Of a stretch of DNA of 7,643 nucleotides, positions 1-5,274 are shown one piece after another. Made by a program: the position numbers and the translations under genes. The notes below the pieces were generated by a model that saw nothing but the letters and a program-made list of their open reading frames with translations, searched no databases and had not been told where the DNA came from. The stretch spans positions 1-7,643 of the forward strand of contig JAHHLP010000544.1 of the NCBI GenBank assembly GCA_018679295.1, written 5' to 3'. Each line of letters starts with the position of its first letter. Position 1 is the first letter of the stretch. Source of the DNA: Rhodothermia bacterium (GTDB lineage Bacteria > Bacteroidota > Rhodothermia > Rhodothermales > JABDKH01).

Positions 1-18
1 GTCAACGTTCGCCCTCTC

Positions 19-46
19 ATGGATCCCGGCTCCAGGCCCGGGATGA
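19..46. repeat. Half copy of a palindromic interspersed repeat
   Basis: ATCCCGG at 23-29 is the reverse complement of CCGGGAT at 38-44, giving a 7-bp stem with an 8-nt loop. The flanks ATGG and GATGA match the second half of the complete unit at 55-108, so this looks like the right-hand hairpin of another copy whose left-hand hairpin is missing or changed; the bases before position 19 do not form the GAAA-loop hairpin. It does not code for anything I recognise. It lies downstream of clpP, in the spacer where clpX would usually follow. Confidence 0.6.
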
Positions 47-54
47 AAAACGCC

Positions 55-108
55 GTCATTGCCGCGAAAGCGGTAATCTATGGGTCCCGGGTCTGCGCCC
101 GGGATGAC
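55..108. repeat. Two-hairpin REP/MITE-like repeat unit
   Basis: The unit is bounded by GTCAT (55-59) and ATGAC (104-108), a terminal inverted repeat. Inside are two hairpins. ATTGCCGC (58-65) pairs with GCGGTAAT (70-77) around a GAAA tetraloop, with one G-T wobble. GTCCCGGG (84-91) pairs with CCCGGGAT (98-105) around a 6-nt loop, also with one wobble. From memory, repeats with a CCCGCGAAAGCGGG core followed by a CCCGGG hairpin are scattered through many bacterial genomes, usually between genes. It has no T-run on either side, so it is not a textbook terminator, but on the minus strand it would fold at the 3' end of the tig-clpP message and could stabilise it. No transposase is visible, so any mobility would have to be supplied elsewhere. 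Confidence 0.7.
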
Positions 109-112
109 GCCC

Positions 113-140
113 CTACGCCGAGACGCCTACGCCGAAACGC
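113..140. repeat. 14-bp tandem duplication abutting clpP stop
   Basis: CTACGCCGAGACGC (113-126) is followed directly by CTACGCCGAAACGC (127-140), two copies differing at one base (122 versus 136). The array ends two bases before the clpP stop codon at 143-145. It is most simply a slippage duplication in non-coding DNA; two copies are too few to suggest a function. Confidence 0.65.
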
Positions 141-142
141 CC

Positions 143-841
143 CTAGTCGTCCTTCTTCTTGTCCTTGCTGGGCTGAGCCTTCTCAAGTACGTTGTCGATC
201 AGTCCGTACTCTTTCGACTCCTCAGAGCTGAGCCAATAGTCACGATCCGAATCGCGCTCGATATCCTCGATCGTACGACCCGTATGCGACGCCAGGATCT
301 CGTGCAGCTTGTGCTTGGTCTTCAGTATCTCCTGAGCCTGGATCTGGATGTCCGATGCCTGACCCTGCGCGCCTCCAAGCGGCTGGTGAATCATGATCCG
401 CGAGTTCGGCAGAGCGGCCCGCTTGCCTTTAGCTCCCGCAGCCAAGAGAACGGCACCCATTGAGGCAGCCAGCCCCACGCAGATCGTTGCAATCGGGCTC
501 GACACATACTGCATCGTATCGTAGATCGCCAAACCGGCATACACACCGCCACCCGGCGAGTTGACATACAGGTTGATGTCTCTCTCCGGATCCTCGCTGG
601 CGAGAAAGAGGAGCTGCGCAACGATCAGATTGGCTACCTGGTCATTGACCGGCGTGCCAAGCATCACGATCCGCTCCTTCAGAAGACGGCTGAAAATATC
701 ATACGCCCTTTCGCCACGCGTTGTCTGCTCGACGACCATCGGGACGAGCGCACTCATCGGGCCGTCGAAACCTCCGCTGTAAATGTCGTCCGGGATCGAC
801 GTGAGACTCTTGGTGAACTTTACAAAGTCGTCAACCATCAT
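143..841 (-). CDS. clpP: ATP-dependent Clp protease proteolytic subunit ClpP
   Basis: Serine peptidase of family S14 that assembles into a two-ring, fourteen-subunit barrel in the cytoplasm and degrades proteins fed to it by ClpX or ClpA/ClpC. The 232-residue product aligns throughout with E. coli ClpP. The catalytic triad is visible as Ser127 (in GLAASMGA), His152 (in MIHQPLGG) and Asp201 (in RDSDRDYW), and SPGG lies at 95-98. The mature chain probably begins near ALVPM at 31, leaving a propeptide of about 30 residues, roughly twice that of E. coli. The C-terminus is a short charged tail rich in Lys and Asp. Two adjacent ATG codons (841 and 838) could both start it; no Shine-Dalgarno motif precedes them. 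It follows tig by 90 bp on the same strand, the usual tig-clpP order, so co-transcription is likely. clpX is not seen; it would lie beyond position 1 if present. Confidence 0.97.
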   Translation of the reverse strand: MMVDDFVKFTKSLTSIPDDIYSGGFDGPMSALVPMVVEQTTRGERAYDIFSRLLKERIVMLGTPVNDQVANLIVAQLLFLASEDPERDINLYVNSPGGGVYAGLAIYDTMQYVSSPIATICVGLAASMGAVLLAAGAKGKRAALPNSRIMIHQPLGGAQGQASDIQIQAQEILKTKHKLHEILASHTGRTIEDIERDSDRDYWLSSEESKEYGLIDNVLEKAQPSKDKKKDD

Positions 842-931
842 CGTAGGCGGTTATCGGTGGGGACAATTGGGAACGGTCTGAGCCTACCGGATCCTCGCGA
901 CGCAGGTTCCGCTGCAGGCACTTCGCACATG

Positions 932-2308
932 TTACTTCTTTTTGGCCTTCTTCGCTTCCTTCTTAGCTTCCTTCTCGATCTCCTTCGCCTCTTTCTTGGC
1001 TTGCTTCTCCATTTCCTTCTCGAAGGCCGTACGGTCTTTTTCGACCACCTTGAACTTATCTGAAAGGAAGTCGATCACTTTTTCCGTGAGGAGGCGCTGA
1101 TCGAGGCGCTCGATCAAGCCGGAAACGGAGCTGTAATACTGCTTCAGCAGATCGGAAGACACCTCACCATCCGCGGCCGACTTCTCGAAGAAGGCATCTC
1201 TGTCCGCTTCACTCACCTCGAGGTTCTGCTCTTCCACGATGCGGTCCTTGACTAGCATCCAGCGCGCCTGATGCACGGCCTCGTCCTCGCGGGCCTCCCG
1301 ATACGCCTGCTCGTCAAAACCTTCCGGCAACTCCTGCTCGCGATTCTTCTTCAACTCCTCCACGAACGCGTCCAGGTACATCTCAACGACGGACTCGGGA
1401 ATCTCGATCTCATTCAGCGCGACGATCTTCTCCACGACCTTGCTCTCAAAAAGCTCGCGAGAGCGCTGTTGCCAGCTGGAAACCAGACGCTCCCGAATCT
1501 GGTCGCGAAGCGCCTCAATGGTCTCGACCTGGCCCTGGCTCACCTCCTTCGCAAAGTCGTCGTCAAGTACGGGAAGATCCTTCCGCTTGATCTCCTTCAC
1601 CGTAATCTGATAGGCGGTCACCGTCTTGTCTTCGTCCTCGTCGGACGGTGGAATAGAGACGCGCACCGTGTCGCCCGCGGACGCACCCACGATCGGATCG
1701 CGAAACTCCGCGCGCAGTCTCTCATCGCCCAGGTAGAAGGTCGCATCCTCTCGCTTCTCACCGATGAGGGGGGCACCGCTCGCTGCGTCAATCTTCTGGA
1801 GATCCACCAGGACGAAATCGTCCTCTCCTACGGGCTCGCCTTCTACCGGTGCAAGGTCGGCAGCTGATTCCTGCAGGTGCTCGATCTCGTGATCGATCTC
1901 CTCCTCTGTCACCTCGTGTACCAGCTTCGAGACCGACTCGCGTTTTGGGTACTTGACGTCAAACTGCGGACGCACACCGAACCGTATGACCGCCCGCAGG
2001 TCCCCGTCCATCTCGTAGTCGAGGACGGTGATCTTCGGCTGCCCGAGGACTTCGTGCTCTCCGGGCTGCATCACCTCCGACTCGTACGTCTGCTGGATCG
2101 ATTTCTCCGCCACGCCGAAGGCAAGTTCGCGTCCGTACATCTTCTTCACGAGGGACAAGGGCACCTTGCCCTTTCTGAACCCTTTGAGTACGGTTCTGGC
2201 ACGCTGCGCGCGTAGTTGGCTGTGGAAGTCCTCCTTGAGATCATCTGCCGTAGCGTTGATCTCGAGCTCGAACTCGACGGGGGTGACCTTGTTGATGGAC
2301 GTCCGCAT
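932..2308 (-). CDS. tig: Trigger factor, ribosome-associated chaperone
   Basis: Binds near the ribosomal exit tunnel and shields nascent chains. The 458-residue product has the full three-part layout. The N-terminal ribosome-binding domain (about 1-115) carries the signature GFRKGKVP at 43-50. An FKBP-like domain spans about 158-242. A helical C-terminal chaperone domain runs to about 428. The FKBP-like part keeps the fold pattern (VGEDDFVLVDL at its start, FRDPIVGASAGDTV in the middle) but I cannot place the aromatic residues that line an active prolyl-isomerase pocket, so isomerase activity is doubtful. Residues 430-458 form an extra tail with 13 Lys and 8 Glu in 29 positions, probably one charged helix. 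The ATG at 2308 gives the expected N-terminus; no ribosome-binding motif is visible before it. It is the first gene of the presumed tig-clpP operon. Confidence 0.96.
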   Translation of the reverse strand: MRTSINKVTPVEFELEINATADDLKEDFHSQLRAQRARTVLKGFRKGKVPLSLVKKMYGRELAFGVAEKSIQQTYESEVMQPGEHEVLGQPKITVLDYEMDGDLRAVIRFGVRPQFDVKYPKRESVSKLVHEVTEEEIDHEIEHLQESAADLAPVEGEPVGEDDFVLVDLQKIDAASGAPLIGEKREDATFYLGDERLRAEFRDPIVGASAGDTVRVSIPPSDEDEDKTVTAYQITVKEIKRKDLPVLDDDFAKEVSQGQVETIEALRDQIRERLVSSWQQRSRELFESKVVEKIVALNEIEIPESVVEMYLDAFVEELKKNREQELPEGFDEQAYREAREDEAVHQARWMLVKDRIVEEQNLEVSEADRDAFFEKSAADGEVSSDLLKQYYSSVSGLIERLDQRLLTEKVIDFLSDKFKVVEKDRTAFEKEMEKQAKKEAKEIEKEAKKEAKKAKKK

Positions 2309-2383
2309 ATCTGATGACTTGAGGTAAATGGCGGCTCCGATCAGAGCCCGCCGGACCGACGGATAGCGTAGTGAGACTGTTGT

Positions 2384-2415
2384 AAGGCCGAAAGGTGTCG
2401 GCTACGGCCTTTTTT
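2384..2415 (+). terminator. Hairpin plus T-run, terminator-like on plus strand
   Basis: AAGGCCG (2384-2390) pairs with CGGCCTT (2405-2411) and is followed at once by a run of six T (2410-2415, the first two inside the stem). The 14-nt loop can refold into an alternative inner stem, GCCGA (2387-2391) with TCGGC (2398-2402). Read on the plus strand this is a plausible intrinsic terminator, yet no plus-strand gene lies to its left. Read on the minus strand the run becomes A's before the hairpin and nothing T-rich follows, so it is a poor terminator for the small gene ending at 2456. It may stop antisense transcription or end an unannotated small RNA. Confidence 0.5.
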
Positions 2416-2455
2416 CACACATCCGACCGGAAAACGCCTCAGCCTCCAACTCCAT

Positions 2456-2743
2456 CTACAGCAGAGACATCGTCGACTGAGGAATCGGAATCAGATACTG
2501 ATTCTCCATGACATCCTCGTGCACGCCGAACTGGCCCGTACCACGGAAATCGACGGCAACAAAATGACCGACGACCTGCTTCACTTCCCCAATTCCGTAG
2601 TAGCCGGGAGAGGGACCATAATACACCAACTGACCCTCATCGAGGCTCTTGCCGATCCGTGCGCGCCGGTGAAACGCGGGGACTGGAGGCAATAGCTCCA
2701 AACGGTACGGGCTAATGTTGCTATGGTCGATTCCGTTCTTCAC
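2456..2743 (-). CDS. Small hypothetical protein with beta-rich C-terminal half
   Basis: I do not recognise this 95-residue protein. The first 30 residues are Pro- and Arg-containing and probably unstructured. Residues 36-87 read like a small beta-barrel of SH3/Tudor type: a turn and strand at EGQLVYYG, a Gly/Tyr-rich loop (PSPGYYGIG), then strands VKQVVGHFVAVDF and, after a short loop, YLIPIP. The pattern of a fluid-looking loop followed by G-I-G-x-V and VxVDF resembles DUF3553-like or UvrD C-terminal small domains, but this is shape similarity only. No signal peptide or membrane segment is present. The start shown is GTG with no Shine-Dalgarno motif; the frame stays open upstream to 2812 without an ATG, so a longer N-terminus from an unusual start cannot be excluded. 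It is transcribed away from the plus-strand gene at 2993 and lies 147 bp upstream of tig. Confidence 0.6.
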   Translation of the reverse strand: MKNGIDHSNISPYRLELLPPVPAFHRRARIGKSLDEGQLVYYGPSPGYYGIGEVKQVVGHFVAVDFRGTGQFGVHEDVMENQYLIPIPQSTMSLL

Positions 2744-2844
2744 TGACAGAATATAGCCACAAGCAGGCGATGCGGTTCCAAGCCGCGTCGGTAACGGATT
2801 CCCCTTCTCGACTCACAGGAGATGCTCCTTTTCACACGCAAGGG

Positions 2845-2874
2845 TTGGTAACGAAGGTGGTTGTTCGGTATAAT
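2845..2874 (+). promoter_or_regulatory. Candidate sigma70-type promoter for the gene at 2993
   Basis: TTGGTA (2845-2850, four of six matches to TTGACA) and a perfect TATAAT (2869-2874) are separated by 18 bp, within an AT-rich pocket that stands out from the GC-rich surroundings. Transcription would begin near 2881 and leave a leader of about 110 nt before the ATG at 2993. If the organism is a Bacteroidota member, its main sigma factor prefers a different -7 element (TAnnTTTG), so this match needs testing. Confidence 0.45.
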
Positions 2875-2897
2875 ATTATTGGGGATATGTATGTCAG
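2870..2897 (-). promoter_or_regulatory. Candidate opposing promoter for the gene ending at 2456
   Basis: On the minus strand, CTGACA (2897 down to 2892, five of six to TTGACA) and TATTAT (2875 down to 2870, five of six to TATAAT) are 16 bp apart. The -10 box shares bases with the plus-strand TATAAT through the 10-bp perfect palindrome ATAATATTAT (2870-2879). Transcription would start near 2863, giving a leader of about 120 nt. Any AT-rich patch can yield such matches, so this is a moderate call. Confidence 0.35.
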
Positions 2898-2954
2898 TTC
2901 TCCGGCCACCCGTCGCGCAGTACGCAATTCCTTTCCCTACCCTTTGGGTTCTCG

Positions 2955-2989
2955 AACATCTCACCCTGCTTCATAACATCTCACCCTGC
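2955..2989. repeat. 15-bp direct repeat in the leader of the 2993 gene
   Basis: AACATCTCACCCTGC occurs at 2955-2969 and again, identically, at 2975-2989, a spacing of 20 bp (about two helical turns). The second copy ends three bases before the ATG at 2993. This spacing would suit a protein binding twice on the same DNA face or a translational control element, but a simple local duplication explains it as well. The repeat lies in frame with the downstream gene only if translation began further upstream, which the promoter position argues against. Confidence 0.6.
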
Positions 2990-2992
2990 CTA

Positions 2993-3274
2993 ATGTCGCA
3001 TTCCACCAAGATCATCGATCGCCAGCTCGGGAGGAACTCCGAGTTATTCGCGATCTCGATTGGGAAAATGGAGACTGCGGAGCAGAGATATCCGTACATC
3101 CGCATTCTGATCGACCTCATCGAACAGGCGCACCCCGAGTTGGCGCAGGCCCCTCAAAAGGACCGCAAAATCGCCCACCTCATATTCACGATGAGCAAGG
3201 GGACCATCGACATGGACGAAGCAACCGAGGTCGTGCGCGTCAAGGATGAGGAGCGCGGAATCTACTACGATTGA
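2993..3274 (+). CDS. DUF4290-like small conserved protein
   Basis: The only convincing plus-strand gene. The 93-residue product opens with a short segment and then QLGRNSELFA (11-20), a helix with TAEQRYPYIRILIDLIEQAHPEL (28-50 region), a Lys/Arg-rich turn near 55-60 and a short C-terminal part ending ERGIYYD. The order of a GRN motif, a helix containing paired Glu/Arg, a hydrophobic helix ending in HPEL and a following basic segment recalls DUF4290, a Bacteroidota family of unknown function; I rate that match as moderate and it rests on memory. It is soluble, mostly helical and has no cysteine. The ATG at 2993 is chosen because an upstream in-frame ATG at 2861 precedes the predicted promoter and would add a low-complexity hydrophobic stretch unlike the family; no Shine-Dalgarno motif is present. 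It converges on ruvC, which ends 83 bp away. Confidence 0.7.
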   Translation: MSHSTKIIDRQLGRNSELFAISIGKMETAEQRYPYIRILIDLIEQAHPELAQAPQKDRKIAHLIFTMSKGTIDMDEATEVVRVKDEERGIYYD

Positions 3275-3357
3275 TGCTGGCCGTCTTCGTCCCGATACGT
3301 AGATCCAATACCTAGACAGAGCCCATTCGAAGGGGCCGTGCCAGCCCTGACGGACGA

Positions 3358-3903
3358 CTACCGAACGCGTCCCGGGTTGTCCCGAACGAAGCCCGCCCAA
3401 TTGCCGTATCCACCCCCTGCATCTCTGGGTGCGTCCCTATGCGAGTGGCAAAGTCCGACGGCAAGTGCGTCCGACGCGTCCAGTCCCATACCGTCGTCGT
3501 CTCCGGTTATGTCGAGAATGGAACGCACCATGTACCACACCTGCCGCTTGCTGGCGTTGCCATTGCCAGTGACGGACTTCTTGACTTCTTTCGGCGTGTA
3601 CTGAGCGACAGGGATCTGTCGGTTGAGAGCGGCAAGCATCGCGGCTGCCTGCGCGCGTCCGAGTTTGAGCATGGATTGCGGGTTCTGTCCATAGACCGGC
3701 ATCTCGATGGCGCATTGATCGGGCATGCACCGCTCAATTACTTCCGTCAGTCCGTCGTAGATATTCTTGAGCCGAAGGTGCTGATCGGAGGCAGCTCCAA
3801 CCCGGATCACACCAAATTCGATCACGGTTTCCCGGTCCTGCTCCACGAGCAGCACGCCGAACCCGGTGAACCGTGAGCCGGGGTCGATGCCAAGGATGAT
3901 CAT
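3358..3903 (-). CDS. ruvC: Crossover junction endodeoxyribonuclease RuvC
   Basis: Dimeric Holliday-junction resolvase that cuts four-way DNA junctions, working with the RuvAB branch-migration motor in recombinational repair. The 181-residue product has the RNase H-like fold with its four acidic metal ligands visible: Asp7 (ILGIDPGS), Glu67 (CAIEMP), Asp142 and Asp145 (GLDASDALAVG). The DNA-binding stretch YTPKEVKKSVTGNGNASKRQ (102-121) is intact. E. coli RuvC is 173 residues, so the length is normal; the last 25 residues, Gly- and Arg-rich, are variable. The ATG at 3903 places the catalytic Asp at position 7 as expected; no Shine-Dalgarno motif is seen. It follows yebC by 26 bp on the same strand, a common pairing. 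ruvA and ruvB are not adjacent here: the next gene converges. Confidence 0.96.
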   Translation of the reverse strand: MIILGIDPGSRFTGFGVLLVEQDRETVIEFGVIRVGAASDQHLRLKNIYDGLTEVIERCMPDQCAIEMPVYGQNPQSMLKLGRAQAAAMLAALNRQIPVAQYTPKEVKKSVTGNGNASKRQVWYMVRSILDITGDDDGMGLDASDALAVGLCHSHRDAPRDAGGGYGNWAGFVRDNPGRVR

Positions 3904-3929
3904 GCTCAGGGGTTGATGGGTGGGGCTTG

Positions 3930-4676
3930 CTAGGCGATGGCTTCTATGGTAGCCTCGTCCAGCTCCAGCGTCGAATATACGGCCTGGACATCAGCGTGGT
4001 CCTCGATCTTCTCTATGAGCGCGGCCACCTTGCGTGCTTCCCCGGGTTCAAGTGACACTGTAGTAGTCGGTATGCGCTGCAGCCCTGCCTCGACCGGTTC
4101 AATTCCCCGCTCCTTGACGGCCTCACGAACTGCTGCAAAATCTTCCACGCTGGTGGTGATCACATACGAGTCCTCGTCATTGGTCAGATCTTCCGCGCCG
4201 GCCTCGGCGACAGTCTCAAACAGCTGCACCTCGTCGATATCCGCCGCATTCACCTCAATGATCCCCTTCCTCTCAAACATGAATGCTACGCTTCCCGATT
4301 GGCCGAGACTCCCGCCAGATTTGCTGAAGAGGTGCCGCAGGTCGGCCACGGTTCTATTGGTGTTGTCGGTTAGCGCATCGATAAAGATGGCGACTCCAGA
4401 CGGTCCGTAGCCCTCGTAGCTCACCTCGACGTAGTCCTCGCCTTCGATTTCGCCGGTGCCCCGCTTAATCGCCCGCTCGATATTGTCCTTGGGCATGTTC
4501 TCGGCCTTCGCCCTGTCGACCGCCAGCGATAGCGCCGGGTTCATGCTGACGTCGCCTCCACCATCGCGTGCCGCCACCATGATTTCGCGCGTGATTCGGG
4601 CCCATGCCTTTGATTTGCGGGCATCGGTAACCGCCTTCTGCCGCTTGATCTTGGACCACTTATTGTGACCAGCCAT
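3930..4676 (-). CDS. yebC: YebC/PmpR family DNA- and ribosome-associated factor
   Basis: Full-length member (248 residues) of the YebC/TACO1 family. Members have been described as transcriptional regulators (PmpR) and, more recently, as factors easing translation of difficult stretches such as polyproline; which applies here cannot be told from sequence. The family opening is MAGHNKWSKIKRQK, followed by the helical domain with ENMPKDNIERAIKRG (about 58-72), the EVSYEGYGPSGVAI strand segment (about 83-96), TDNTNRTVADLRHLFSKSGG and the GSVAFMFERKG block. The ATG at 4676 is chosen because it gives the invariant N-terminus; the frame runs 33 codons further upstream to 4775 but that extension is unrelated to the family. 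A 135-bp spacer separates it from the DUF3052 gene, so it may have its own promoter, though I found none that is convincing. ruvC follows closely. Confidence 0.95.
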   Translation of the reverse strand: MAGHNKWSKIKRQKAVTDARKSKAWARITREIMVAARDGGGDVSMNPALSLAVDRAKAENMPKDNIERAIKRGTGEIEGEDYVEVSYEGYGPSGVAIFIDALTDNTNRTVADLRHLFSKSGGSLGQSGSVAFMFERKGIIEVNAADIDEVQLFETVAEAGAEDLTNDEDSYVITTSVEDFAAVREAVKERGIEPVEAGLQRIPTTTVSLEPGEARKVAALIEKIEDHADVQAVYSTLELDEATIEAIA

Positions 4677-4811
4677 AACGCCGTTACGAGATTGACAAAT
4701 GTGTTTTTGAGACCACCGACCGGGGTGATCCTCATTACCGCTCACCGCGGCCCGTTGATCCACGCCTTCAATCACTTTGACGCTGTCGTCGTCACGGCCT
4801 ATCGGTCTCGG

Positions 4812-5228
4812 TCAGCGATCCGTAACACGATATACGAACTTTAGCGCGGACCACGTCTCATCGACGGCGCACACTTTAACGTCCACGAGCCCGTGACCGA
4901 GGCCCGTGTCGCGTACAACGTTGCCATCGAGGTCCGTCTCGACCCCCGACGACTTCTTCGGCCACGAAATCCAAAGCATCCCGTCTTTGACAATCGCCTT
5001 CTTGAGCAGCGGCATCATGTGTTCAAGCTCGCTGCGGCTGTCTGAGAAAAAGTGCAGAAAATCGGCGCGACCCTCGTCCACATCGATCCAGATCACATCG
5101 GAGGGTGCGTCGTCGATTAGTTCGAAGTAGTTCTTCGGCGCGCCAAGTACGATTGCACGGAAACCGCTCTTGATTCCTAGTTTTCGGGCGAGAGGAGTGC
5201 CGGAGTATCCGGCCGTCTTTGCTGTCAT
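4812..5228 (-). CDS. DUF3052 family protein
   Basis: Small soluble protein (138 residues) matching my recollection of the DUF3052 family, whose function is not known. Visible family features are AGYSGTPLARKLGIKSG near the N-terminus (6-22), a strand-helix unit with VIWIDV and a helix SELEHMMPLLKKAI (66-79), then GMLWISWPKKSSGVETDL (83-100) and the C-terminal GLVDVKVCAVDETWSALKFVYR (113-134). The alternating strands and helices, together with the Gly-rich and WPKKSSG segments, suggest a Rossmann-like or methyltransferase-like core without an obvious cofactor motif. The ATG at 5228 is chosen because the family alignment begins there; the same frame is open to 5348, overlapping the upstream gene, but those residues look non-coding. 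It starts 46 bp after the PLP-enzyme gene ends, on the same strand, so the two may be co-transcribed. Confidence 0.88.
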   Translation of the reverse strand: MTAKTAGYSGTPLARKLGIKSGFRAIVLGAPKNYFELIDDAPSDVIWIDVDEGRADFLHFFSDSRSELEHMMPLLKKAIVKDGMLWISWPKKSSGVETDLDGNVVRDTGLGHGLVDVKVCAVDETWSALKFVYRVTDR

Positions 5229-5274
5229 CGGTGCGAAGCTCGATGGATTGGTCGTGCCAGATGTCCTCGCACTC

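Noticed and set aside
2938..2946. Bacteroidota-type -7 element (TAnnTTTG) in the leader of the 2993 gene
   Set aside because: The sequence has one extra base between TA and TTTG and no matching -33 element was found at the right distance.
2740..2964. Minus-strand open frame of 74 codons covering the divergent intergenic region
   Set aside because: Arg/Ser-rich composition without a recognisable fold, it spans both candidate promoters, and it ends on the start codon of the gene at 2743; it looks like chance openness.
2861..2992. Longer N-terminus for the plus-strand gene, starting at the ATG at 2861
   Set aside because: That ATG overlaps the predicted -10 region and the extra 44 residues would encode the direct repeat and a hydrophobic low-complexity stretch not expected for the family.
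3275..3357. Possible bidirectional terminator between the convergent 2993 gene and ruvC
   Set aside because: GCTGGC (3276-3281) and GCCAGC (3340-3345) are complementary but nearly 60 bases apart, and no T-run follows on either strand.
4677..4775. 33-codon upstream extension of the yebC frame
   Set aside because: The family invariably begins at MAGHNKW-type sequence; the extension has no similarity and lies in an intergenic spacer.
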